Shown here: piece by piece, positions 56,981 through 64,000 of the stretch
Layout of the letters: every line of letters starts with the position of its first letter
How positions within the stretch are numbered: position 1 is the first letter of the stretch
From: Methylibium sp. NZG
GTDB lineage: Bacteria; Pseudomonadota; Gammaproteobacteria; Burkholderiales; Burkholderiaceae_C
Assembly: GCA_001263235.1 (NCBI GenBank)
Contig: LGRD01000002.1
Span: forward strand, 62,001-126,000
Direction of reading: 5' to 3'
Length of the DNA stretch: 64,000 nt
The notes under the pieces: model-generated
What the model was told of the DNA's origin: nothing
The model's input: the letters and a program-made list of their open reading frames with translations, nothing else
Databases searched by the model: none
Made by a program: the position numbers and the translations under genes

Positions 56981-58489
56981 TCAGGTCAGGATCGGCAAGC
57001 TCGCTTGCTTGCCCGCCGCCGACGTGAAGGCCGCATAGTTGCCCGCGGGGTCGTGGTACTCGCCGAAGCCGCTGTGCGGGATGCCCAGCACATTGAGCAG
57101 CGTCGTGTACAGCTGCCCCAGCGGCCGGCCCATGTTGTGGTTGTAGCGGTAGTAGTAGTTGCCGGCTGAATCGGGTGCGTTGACCAGCTCCAGAATAGAG
57201 TTCGACTGCCGGGTTTCCGGCCGCTGGTAGTTGATGTAGTTGCCCGTCTTCACCAGCCCTCCCAGAGAGCCGAACGTAATCACGGGGATGTCTTCGGAGG
57301 TGTGTACTCCGCAAGCATCGTTGGAAACAACGACGATCAGGCTGTTGTCGAGCATGGTCAGGCCGTTGCTCTCGACCCGTGAGTTCATCAGATTGGCCAA
57401 GTACAGGATCTGATCCATGATCCAGGTCTTTGCCGGAAGGTACCTGGGAATGTCGTGGTAGTGCCCGGCAAGCTGGTGGTAGATGTCGCTGACGCTGCTG
57501 CCATCCGTGAACAGGGTGCCTGAGTCGTCTGCGTTGCACGGCTGCACAGACACCACGTTGGTGAGCTGGCAGCTCAGGATCATGTAGATCTCGTCCATCA
57601 GCGTGCGCATCCGTTGCGTGATGCCCGTTCGCGCGGTGTACGACTCGTTGAGCCCGGCGGCAGGGGCCACCGGCTTGCTGCACGCCGACACTGTGCCGCC
57701 AGTGGCCACCGGTGGCGCCAGCGTGGTGAGCATCTTGCGAACGTGTTCGGTGTGCTCCTGCATCTTGAGGCGGTCTGCCGACGACAACTGCGTGCTCTGC
57801 GACAGTGCCGACAGCCGGTTCATCGTCGCGTTCATCGCCAGGCGCCGCGAGGCGGAGGTGTCTGCCGGCGCCACTGCTGCGCCGCCGACGCCAGGCAACG
57901 ACTCCGAGAAGTACTCGGTGTACAGGCTCTTGGCGCCGAGGATCTGGCTGCGTGCCTTGCCAGCCTGGAAAGAGTAGTTGTACATCCCGCTGATGTCGGT
58001 GACTGGCAACACGTTCAGGAACCTGCGGAACGGGTTGCCCGGATAGAACCTGGCCGAGTTGCTGATGACGGTGTCGATGGTGTCCTTGACCGCGCCGCCG
58101 CTGCGCTCGTCGCTGGCGCCCAGCGCGTACATGGCCTGGTGCCCACCGCTGCCCGCTGCCTGCGAGAGCAGGTCGAAGCCGCGCATCACGTTCATCTTTG
58201 ACTTGAGGGCGCCGTACTTCGCCGCTGTGAACAGCGGCGAGATGTCGCCCGCGAACTGGCTCAGCGGAATGTGCCGGACGCCGCCCGCGCCCACCGTGTA
58301 GTTGGTGCTTTGCGGAAACACCTGGTCCTGGTACCAGGCGTTGTGGAAGGTGTAGAAGATGACCCGCTTGAGCGAACCGCTGGCCGTGGCCGCCTGCGCG
58401 AACTGCGGCATGCACTCCAGGAAGGGAATCGTCAGCGTCGTGGCGCCGGTGCGGATGAAGTTGCGCCGGTTCAGGTGGAAGGGCTTCAT
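56981..58489 (-). CDS. Tat-exported DUF1552 protein
   Basis: A 502-residue DUF1552 protein. The N-terminus MKPFHLNRRNFIRTGATTL carries a twin-arginine motif, so it is probably exported folded. RVIFYTFHNAWYQDQVFP, GHYHDIPRYLPAKTWIMDQI and LDNSLIVVVSNDACGVHTSE are typical of this sulfatase-related family. Codon use looks less GC-biased in the middle than in the neighbours. Its start follows immediately after the stop of the DUF1592/1588 gene, a strict two-gene unit also known in myxobacteria and planctomycetes. Function unknown. Confidence 0.88.
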   Translation of the reverse strand: MKPFHLNRRNFIRTGATTLTIPFLECMPQFAQAATASGSLKRVIFYTFHNAWYQDQVFPQSTNYTVGAGGVRHIPLSQFAGDISPLFTAAKYGALKSKMNVMRGFDLLSQAAGSGGHQAMYALGASDERSGGAVKDTIDTVISNSARFYPGNPFRRFLNVLPVTDISGMYNYSFQAGKARSQILGAKSLYTEYFSESLPGVGGAAVAPADTSASRRLAMNATMNRLSALSQSTQLSSADRLKMQEHTEHVRKMLTTLAPPVATGGTVSACSKPVAPAAGLNESYTARTGITQRMRTLMDEIYMILSCQLTNVVSVQPCNADDSGTLFTDGSSVSDIYHQLAGHYHDIPRYLPAKTWIMDQILYLANLMNSRVESNGLTMLDNSLIVVVSNDACGVHTSEDIPVITFGSLGGLVKTGNYINYQRPETRQSNSILELVNAPDSAGNYYYRYNHNMGRPLGQLYTTLLNVLGIPHSGFGEYHDPAGNYAAFTSAAGKQASLPILT

Positions 58490-60622
58490 TTACTGATTCC
58501 TCTTGTACAGGACGCTGGGTTGTTTGAAGTTTTCAAGGAAGAAGCTGGCGAGCGGCAGGTTCGACTTCAGCGCCGTGTCCATCTTCTTCAGCCGGCAGGA
58601 GTCGGTCGCCAGGTTCTCCGCCCGGCGCTGCAGGAACTGGTAGGCCTTCTGCGTGAAGCATTGCTGCAGCGCGTCCGACTGCGACAGCGCGACCTGAAAG
58701 TCGTTCATGTTGACGAACGTGCGCGTGTCGCTGGCCGTGATCGCCGGTGTGCTGGTGGACAGGGCCGGGAACTCCGCCACCTTCACCAGGTTGTTGTTGT
58801 AGATCTTCTCGGTGCGGCTGAAGCGGCCGATCGAGTCGTAGTTTTCGGTGGCGAAGCCGAGCTGGTTCAGCTTCGAGTGGCACGAGCTGCAACTGGCCGG
58901 CCCGAGCGTGGCCTTGTCGATGTAGTCGCGCCGGTTCAGCGAGGTCAGGTCGGCGCCGCTCAGCAAGGGCCGCCCCGCCAGGTCTTGCGCGGTGGGCTCG
59001 GGAACCACCGAGCACAGCATGTTGATGCGCAGCTTCTTGCCGCGCTGCACCAGCTTCAGGTTCGGGTCGTTGAGCAGGTAAAGGTAGGGCCGCGCCAGCA
59101 GGCCGGCGTGGTTGGGCGCCGACAGCGCCGCGCCCGAAGACCACACCGAGGTGCCCATCACCGTGGCCAAGGCTGGCGTGCGCGGGAAGGTCGCGCGCGA
59201 GGTGAACAGGTCGCGAAGCGTGCCTTGTTGCGTGAAGATCACCTGGTTGATGTAGTCGTTGAACTCGTCCGTCGCGGCCAGGTTCAGGTCGGTCGGGCTG
59301 ACGCCGTTCATGAACTCGGCATGCGTCGGTGCGGGGTTGGCTTTCTCCGTGCCGATATAGAACTTCATCAGCGCGGTGATGCGGTTCTTGTAGGCCGGCG
59401 TGGCAGCAATCCGGTCGACGTGGGTGTTCACCACCGGCAGCGTCTTGAGCCGGTCGGCCACCGCGTCGGCCCACAGCGTGGCGTCGGGCGGCGCGGCCGT
59501 CATGCCGTACGAGATGCGGTTGGCCACTTCGTACGACGTGAGCGCCACCATGCCGCTGGCGTCGGCGGTGCCCGCGCCGAGTTCGAGGTGGTAGGTGAAG
59601 CGCGGGTCGTTGAAGACGAGCTGGCTCAGCGTCTTGAGCTGGTCCGGCACGCCGCCGGCCTGCGACACCACCGACCACAGCATGCTGTTGTCGGCCGCGG
59701 TCACCGCCGAGCGGAAGAGGCTCGGGCCCTTGGCGGTCAGGAAGGCGTCGAAGCAGGTCTTGGGGAACGCAGTCAGGCTCGCGCAGCTGCCGAAGAACGC
59801 CGAGACGTTGGCGTTTGTCGCGGTGAGCTGGTTCGCAACCTGTTCGTTGAAGCGCGAGATCTGATTGGCGGTGTCTTCGGTGTAGGTGCCGACGAGGTTC
59901 TCGATGCGGCCGTCGAGCGTGTCGGGCGGCAGCATGTACAGCGAGCTCGCCAGGCCCGTCCACACGGCCGTGGGCAGCGTGGCGGCGTAGGTGTTGCGCA
60001 GTTCGGGGCCAGTGAGACGGGTCAGCGCGGCCGACGAGTTCTTTTCGGCCTCCGCCGACGAGCACGCAAAGTTCGAGGCGACGGGTGCGCCTGCGGCCGG
60101 TGGCGCGGGGGCCGGGGCGGGTGCCGGCGAGGGGGCAGGTGCAGGCGCCGGTGCGACGCGGCTGGTGATGTAGGCCGCCAGGTCGGCGTTGTTGGCTGCG
60201 GTCAGCGAGGTCTGGAAGCCTGCCATCGCGCCCACCTTGACATAAGCGGCGCTCAGTGCGGCCGCGCTGGTCCCGCGGTCGATGCCCAGGGACTTGGCGG
60301 CCGGGTCGTTGCCGTGGCAGGTGCCGCACCGGGCGCTGACGTAGACCGCCGCCCCTCGCGTCACTGCCGCTGAGGGCGCTGCCGGGGGAGCCGGTGCGGG
60401 GGCGGGGGCGGGCGCCGGGGCGGGCGCCGGGGCAGGGCCGGGGGACGGAGCCGGCGCAGGGCCGGGGGCGGGCGCGGGGCCGGGTGCCGGTGCGGGCGCT
60501 GGCGTCGCGTCGGGGCCGGCGGCGGCGACGGTGTCCAGCGACGCTCCGCCGCAGCCCATCAGGGCCACCACGGCGGCGGCCTCGAATGCGGCCAGCATCA
60601 GCAGGTTCAACTTGAGCTTCAT
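58490..60622 (-). CDS. DUF1592/DUF1588-type cytochrome c lipoprotein
   Basis: A 710-residue exported protein. Signal MLAAFEAAAVVALMGC gives a lipidated Cys24. A Pro/Ala/Gly linker precedes a cytochrome c domain with CGTCH (Cys99-His103), then a second Pro/Ala linker. The large C-terminal part has LTSYEVANRISYGMTAAPPD (DUF1592-like) and CSSCHSKLNQLGFATENYD (DUF1588-like, Cys578-His582), so two haems are expected. It is paired with the DUF1552 gene without spacing. The arrangement parallels the lipoprotein and DUF1501 genes at 22-26 kb. Confidence 0.86.
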   Translation of the reverse strand: MKLKLNLLMLAAFEAAAVVALMGCGGASLDTVAAAGPDATPAPAPAPGPAPAPGPAPAPSPGPAPAPAPAPAPAPAPAPPAAPSAAVTRGAAVYVSARCGTCHGNDPAAKSLGIDRGTSAAALSAAYVKVGAMAGFQTSLTAANNADLAAYITSRVAPAPAPAPSPAPAPAPAPPAAGAPVASNFACSSAEAEKNSSAALTRLTGPELRNTYAATLPTAVWTGLASSLYMLPPDTLDGRIENLVGTYTEDTANQISRFNEQVANQLTATNANVSAFFGSCASLTAFPKTCFDAFLTAKGPSLFRSAVTAADNSMLWSVVSQAGGVPDQLKTLSQLVFNDPRFTYHLELGAGTADASGMVALTSYEVANRISYGMTAAPPDATLWADAVADRLKTLPVVNTHVDRIAATPAYKNRITALMKFYIGTEKANPAPTHAEFMNGVSPTDLNLAATDEFNDYINQVIFTQQGTLRDLFTSRATFPRTPALATVMGTSVWSSGAALSAPNHAGLLARPYLYLLNDPNLKLVQRGKKLRINMLCSVVPEPTAQDLAGRPLLSGADLTSLNRRDYIDKATLGPASCSSCHSKLNQLGFATENYDSIGRFSRTEKIYNNNLVKVAEFPALSTSTPAITASDTRTFVNMNDFQVALSQSDALQQCFTQKAYQFLQRRAENLATDSCRLKKMDTALKSNLPLASFFLENFKQPSVLYKRNQ

Positions 60623-60904
60623 CGGGAGCACCCTCGGCGTTGTCGGTGGGGGTTTTGTTTGTTGTTCTGGCTCGATTGGGCGTCGAGCCCCAAGCGCTGA
60701 TTGACAGATTAGGGGGGTGCGTTTGCAGGCCGGTAACTGAACACCGGAACAGGTAACGGCACGTGCATGGCTTGCGCACGTACCGGCCCCGCGCCGCGGC
60801 GTTGGGCGTTCCGGCACTGGGTGGGGCGTCGGTGCGACAGTCGGCGAAGAACGACCTTGCTGCGAGCTGGCCGCCGCTTGAAACCTGTTACAACACAGGC
60901 CCTG

Positions 60905-61777
60905 ATGGACCTCGCCACCTTCCTCGTCCAATGCCTCAACGCCGTGCAATACGGCCTGCTGCTGTTCTTGGTGGCGAGCGGGTTGACGCTGATCTTCGGG
61001 ATCATGGGCGTCATCAACCTGGCGCACGGCAGCTTCTACATGATCGGCGCGTACATGGCGTTCGTGATGGCGCCGTACTTCGGCGACTGGTTCCTCACGC
61101 GCATGCTCGTGGGTGTGCTGCTCGCCGCCGTGTTCGGCTACATCCTGGAGTGGGTGTTCTTCAGCTTTCTCTACCAGCGCGAGCACCTGCAGCAGGTGCT
61201 GATGACGTATGCGCTGATCCTGGTGTTTGAGGAGTTGCGCAGCTTGATGGTCGGCAACGACGTGCACGGCGTGCAGCCGCCGTCGTGGCTGGCGGGTGGC
61301 TTCAAGCTGGGCGAGTTGATGTCGTACCCGTGGTACCGAGTGTTCGCGTCGGTGGCCTGCATCGTCGTGGCCGTCGCGCTGTACTTCGTCGTCAACCGCA
61401 CGCGGCTGGGGATGATGATCCGCGCCGGCGCGAGCAACCGCGACATGGTGCGTGGGCTGGGCATCGACATCAAGACGCTCTACCGCGTGGTGTTTGCCGG
61501 CGGCGTGGCGCTGGCGGCGCTGGCCGGCATGATCGCGGCGCCGCTCTCGTCGGTGTACCCGGGCATGGGCAGCAGCGTGCTGATCATTTCGTTCGTCGTG
61601 GTCGTGATCGGCGGCATCGGCTCGATCACCGGGGCGCTGATCGCGTCGCTGCTGGTGGGCTTCGTCGACACCTTCGGCAAGGTGTTCTTCGCCGAGTTCA
61701 GCGGGGTCGGGGTGTACCTGCTGATGGCGGTCATCTTGGTGTGGCGGCCGGAGGGCTTGATGAAGCGAGGCTACTAA
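60905..61777 (+). CDS. livH: ABC transporter permease LivH
   Basis: A 290-residue inner-membrane permease of the branched-chain amino acid transporter family. GLTLIFGIMGVINLAHGSFY is the LivH signature, and GLGIDIKTLYRVVFAGGVAL is the ATPase-coupling (EAA) region. The ATG at 60905 is chosen by family start; the frame is open further upstream. It is the first of livHMGF and lies opposite to the DUF1592 gene with 282 bp between. In this context it may carry benzoate or a related aromatic. Confidence 0.92.
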   Translation: MDLATFLVQCLNAVQYGLLLFLVASGLTLIFGIMGVINLAHGSFYMIGAYMAFVMAPYFGDWFLTRMLVGVLLAAVFGYILEWVFFSFLYQREHLQQVLMTYALILVFEELRSLMVGNDVHGVQPPSWLAGGFKLGELMSYPWYRVFASVACIVVAVALYFVVNRTRLGMMIRAGASNRDMVRGLGIDIKTLYRVVFAGGVALAALAGMIAAPLSSVYPGMGSSVLIISFVVVVIGGIGSITGALIASLLVGFVDTFGKVFFAEFSGVGVYLLMAVILVWRPEGLMKRGY

Positions 61778-61778
61778 C

Positions 61779-62777
61779 GTGGCCGCCGTCATCGCACCCG
61801 CCACAACGCGCGCATCGCGCGGCTGGGTCGTGCCCGTGACCGTGGCGCTCGTGCTGGCTTTCCTGCCCGCAGTGCTGACGCCCTACACGCAAGACCTGGT
61901 CGTCAAGATCGCCGTCTTCGCGATCTTCGCGCTGAGCCTGGAGTTGCTGGTCGGCGTGACCGGCCTGGTGAGCCTGGGGCATGCGGCCTTCCTCGGCATC
62001 GGCGCCTACGTCACGGTGCTGGTCACCGGCGACGGCGATGCGCGCTCGCTGCTGTGGCTGGCCCCGCTGGCCATTGCATGCGCCGCGGCGTATGCGCTGT
62101 TCGTCGGCGCCTTGAGCCTGCGCACCAAGGGCGTGTACTTCATCATGGTCACGCTGGCGTTTGCGCAGATGGCCTACTTCGTCTTCCACGACACCAAGCT
62201 GGCCGGCGGCAGCGACGGCATCTTCTTGTACGCCAAGCCGGTGCTCGCACTCGGTGGCAGCACGCTGCTCGACCTGGACAACAAGCGCCACCTCTACTAC
62301 ACCGTGCTGGCCGCGCTGGTGGGCACGTACGCACTGCTGGCGATGATCCAGGCGTCGCGCTTCGGCCATGCGCTGGCGGGCATCCGCGTGAACGAGCAGC
62401 GCATGCGCGCGGCGGGGTTCGCGACCTACGGCTACAAGCTGGCGGCCTTCGTCATCGCCGGTGCGCTGGCAGGGCTCGCGGGCTTTCTGCTGGCGGTGAA
62501 GGACGGCGCGGTGAACCCGGAGCTGCTGAGCTGGCACGAGTCGGGTGCGGTGTTGCTGATGTTGATCCTGGGCGGCATCGGCAGCCTGCGTGGCGCGGTG
62601 ATCGGCGCGGTGGCGTTCACCTTGCTGAAGGAGCTGTTTCAGTCCGAGGCGTTGGTCGGGCCGCTGGCAGGGCACTGGCAGCTCACGCTGGGCTTCACGA
62701 TCATCGCGTTCGTCGCATGGTTGCCCAAAGGTCTGGTGGGCTTGACGGCGCGGCTGCGCGGAGCCGGCCGTGGCTGA
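61779..62777 (+). CDS. livM: ABC transporter permease LivM
   Basis: A 332-residue permease with a GTG start one base after the livH stop. ELLVGVTGLVSLGHAAFLGI is the LivM signature, and GIRVNEQRMRAAGFATYGYK the coupling region. It forms the membrane channel with LivH. The stop lies 8 bp inside livG, which suggests coupled translation. Confidence 0.93.
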   Translation: MAAVIAPATTRASRGWVVPVTVALVLAFLPAVLTPYTQDLVVKIAVFAIFALSLELLVGVTGLVSLGHAAFLGIGAYVTVLVTGDGDARSLLWLAPLAIACAAAYALFVGALSLRTKGVYFIMVTLAFAQMAYFVFHDTKLAGGSDGIFLYAKPVLALGGSTLLDLDNKRHLYYTVLAALVGTYALLAMIQASRFGHALAGIRVNEQRMRAAGFATYGYKLAAFVIAGALAGLAGFLLAVKDGAVNPELLSWHESGAVLLMLILGGIGSLRGAVIGAVAFTLLKELFQSEALVGPLAGHWQLTLGFTIIAFVAWLPKGLVGLTARLRGAGRG

Positions 62778-63528
62778 GCCGCTGCTGCGCGCGGCGGCGC
62801 TGACGCGCCGCTTCGGCGGCCTGACCGCCGTCAACGCGGTGACGCTGGACTGGCGTCTGGGTGAAGTGCACGCCGTGATCGGCACCAACGGCGCCGGCAA
62901 GTCCACGTTGATCAACATGTTGTCGGGCGAGATGCCGGCCAGCAGCGGCACGATTCACTTGAGCGGGCAAGACATCACGCAGTGGTCGCAGCCGCGCCGC
63001 GCGCAAGCCGGCGTGGGGCGCAGCTACCAGCGCACGACGATCTTCCCCGAGTTCAGCGTGCTCGAGAACTGCCGCCTGTGCGCGCAGGCGGTGATGCCGC
63101 GGGCCTGGAGGGTATGGCAAGGCGCGCAGCACTGCGAGTCCAGCCTGGCCGCCGCCAACGACGCGTTGCGCGACGCAGGCCTGAGCCACGCCGCCGCGCA
63201 GACTGCCGGCACGCTCAACCATGGCGGCAAGCGCCAGCTCGAGATCGCGATGTGCCTGGCCACGCGCCCACAGGTGCTGTTGCTCGACGAGCCGCTCGCC
63301 GGTATGGGCGCCGAAGAAAGCGACCGTATGTTGGGCCTGCTGGCCGAGCTCAAGCGCACGCACGCGGTGCTGCTGGTGGAGCACGACATGGACGCGGTGT
63401 TCCGCATCGCCGACCGCATCACCGTGATGGTCAACGGCGAGGTGATTGCGAGCGACGTGCCCGAGCGCATCCGCAGCAACCGCGATGTGCAGGTGGCCTA
63501 CCTGGGCGATGCGGGCGAGGCGCACTGA
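62770..63528 (+). CDS. livG: ABC transporter ATPase LivG
   Basis: A 252-residue ATPase, GTG start overlapping livM. Walker A is GTNGAGKSTLINML, Walker B VLLLDEPLAGMG, and the signature loop LNHGGKRQLEIAM is a variant of the usual LSYGxQRxLEIA. The C-terminal region has VLLVEHDMDAVF. It pairs with LivF to power the LivHM channel. Confidence 0.93.
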   Translation: MAEPLLRAAALTRRFGGLTAVNAVTLDWRLGEVHAVIGTNGAGKSTLINMLSGEMPASSGTIHLSGQDITQWSQPRRAQAGVGRSYQRTTIFPEFSVLENCRLCAQAVMPRAWRVWQGAQHCESSLAAANDALRDAGLSHAAAQTAGTLNHGGKRQLEIAMCLATRPQVLLLDEPLAGMGAEESDRMLGLLAELKRTHAVLLVEHDMDAVFRIADRITVMVNGEVIASDVPERIRSNRDVQVAYLGDAGEAH

Positions 63529-63530
63529 CC

Positions 63531-64000
63531 ATGCTCGCGATCGACGGCCTCAACACCTACTACGGCGACAGCCACATCCTGCGCGGCGTCAGCCTGTCGC
63601 TCGCTAAGGGCACAGCGCTCGGCCTGCTCGGCCGCAACGGCATGGGCAAGACCACGCTGATCCGCTCGCTGATGGGCTACGTGCGCGCCGCCTCCGGCAA
63701 GGTCGCCTGGAACGGCGCCGACGTGACCGGCGCGCCGCCCGAGCGCATGGCGCGCCTGGGCCTGGGCTACGTGCCCGAAGGGCGCGGCATCTTCCCCAAC
63801 CTGTCGGTGCGCGAGAACCTGGTGATGGCCGCGCGTGCCGGCACCGACGGCCGGCGCGACTGGACCTACGAGCGCGTGCTCGCCACCTTCCCGCGCCTGA
63901 CCGAGCGGCTCGGCCACGGCGGGCAGCAACTCTCGGGCGGCGAACAGCAGATGCTGTCCATCGGCCGCGCGCTGATGACCAACCCGCAACTGCTGATCCT
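63531..64000 (+). CDS. livF: ABC transporter ATPase LivF, partial
   Basis: The first 156 codons of the second ATPase of the transporter; the gene continues past the right edge. Walker A is GRNGMGKTTLIRSL, and the signature loop LSGGEQQMLSIGRALM is intact. GYVPEGRGIFPNLSVRENL is the LivF hallmark. It begins 2 bases after the livG stop, in the usual livHMGF order. Confidence 0.93.
   Translation, partial: MLAIDGLNTYYGDSHILRGVSLSLAKGTALGLLGRNGMGKTTLIRSLMGYVRAASGKVAWNGADVTGAPPERMARLGLGYVPEGRGIFPNLSVRENLVMAARAGTDGRRDWTYERVLATFPRLTERLGHGGQQLSGGEQQMLSIGRALMTNPQLLI

Noticed and set aside
60730-60747. CCGGT/ACCGG inverted repeat between the DUF1592 gene and livH as a regulator site
   Set aside because: The arms are only 5 bp in a GC-rich region and match no known operator. 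The TGCA pattern of the box promoters is not repeated here in 10-bp phase.
62701-63525. Minus-strand open frame opposite livG
   Set aside because: It is fully antisense to livG, with low-complexity Ala/Arg/His composition and no recognisable motif.

Overview
The window is about 64 kb of high-GC chromosome, almost fully coding. The gene set points to a betaproteobacterium of the order Burkholderiales, probably of the Rubrivivax/Leptothrix/Methylibium type. Supporting genes are a DUF3567 protein beside a DUF3108 protein, PhaM, the betaproteobacterial GshA family, split MetH, a TorF porin-GlnK-AmtB operon and a complete aerobic benzoyl-CoA (box) cluster. The placement is inferred from gene content only. 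No rRNA, tRNA, CRISPR array, transposase or phage gene was seen. No gene-free stretch exceeds 300 bases.

Left part (1-14.5 kb): glycolate oxidase genes glcD-glcE-glcF (glcF cut by the window edge), a FIST-domain sensor protein, the PHB regulator PhaM with an aspartate-glycine repeat, a membrane aspartic protease, a class V aminotransferase and a FAH-family hydrolase, all on the minus strand. Then on the plus strand come DUF3108, DUF3567, a tandem AAA+ ATPase and an MHYT-GGDEF-EAL c-di-GMP protein.

Middle (14.5-27 kb): cobalamin-dependent methionine synthase is split into metH1 (homocysteine domain) and metH2 (folate, B12 and reactivation domains). Three unrelated minus-strand genes lie between them. 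metH2 is preceded by a clear S-adenosylhomocysteine riboswitch with an intact pseudoknot. metH1 has no such leader and may be leaderless. A three-gene operon follows: a two-haem-motif DUF1588-type lipoprotein, a Tat-exported DUF1501 protein and a secreted COG3650-like protein.

27-45 kb: an uncharacterised HEXXH protein, comM/yifB, then the nitrogen operon (porin-glnK-amtB) behind a textbook sigma-54 promoter. Next are bfr, a Fur-box-preceded bfd-chaN pair, gshA after a 14-bp tandem repeat, kup, an AAA/DUF4143 ATPase behind a 13-bp inverted repeat, a YafJ-like amidotransferase, benE, gshB and small conserved genes.

45-64 kb: the benzoate region. On the minus strand are boxR, then boxC-boxB-PNPOx flavoprotein-boxA-hydroxyacyl-CoA dehydrogenase. 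On the plus strand are benzoate-CoA ligase, an alpha/beta hydrolase and a periplasmic binding protein, and further right livHMGF (livF cut by the edge). TGCA motifs in 10-bp phase lie at both box promoters and are the likely BoxR operators. A second DUF1552 plus DUF1592/1588 cytochrome pair sits inside the transporter locus, so the window carries two cousins of this poorly understood exported system.
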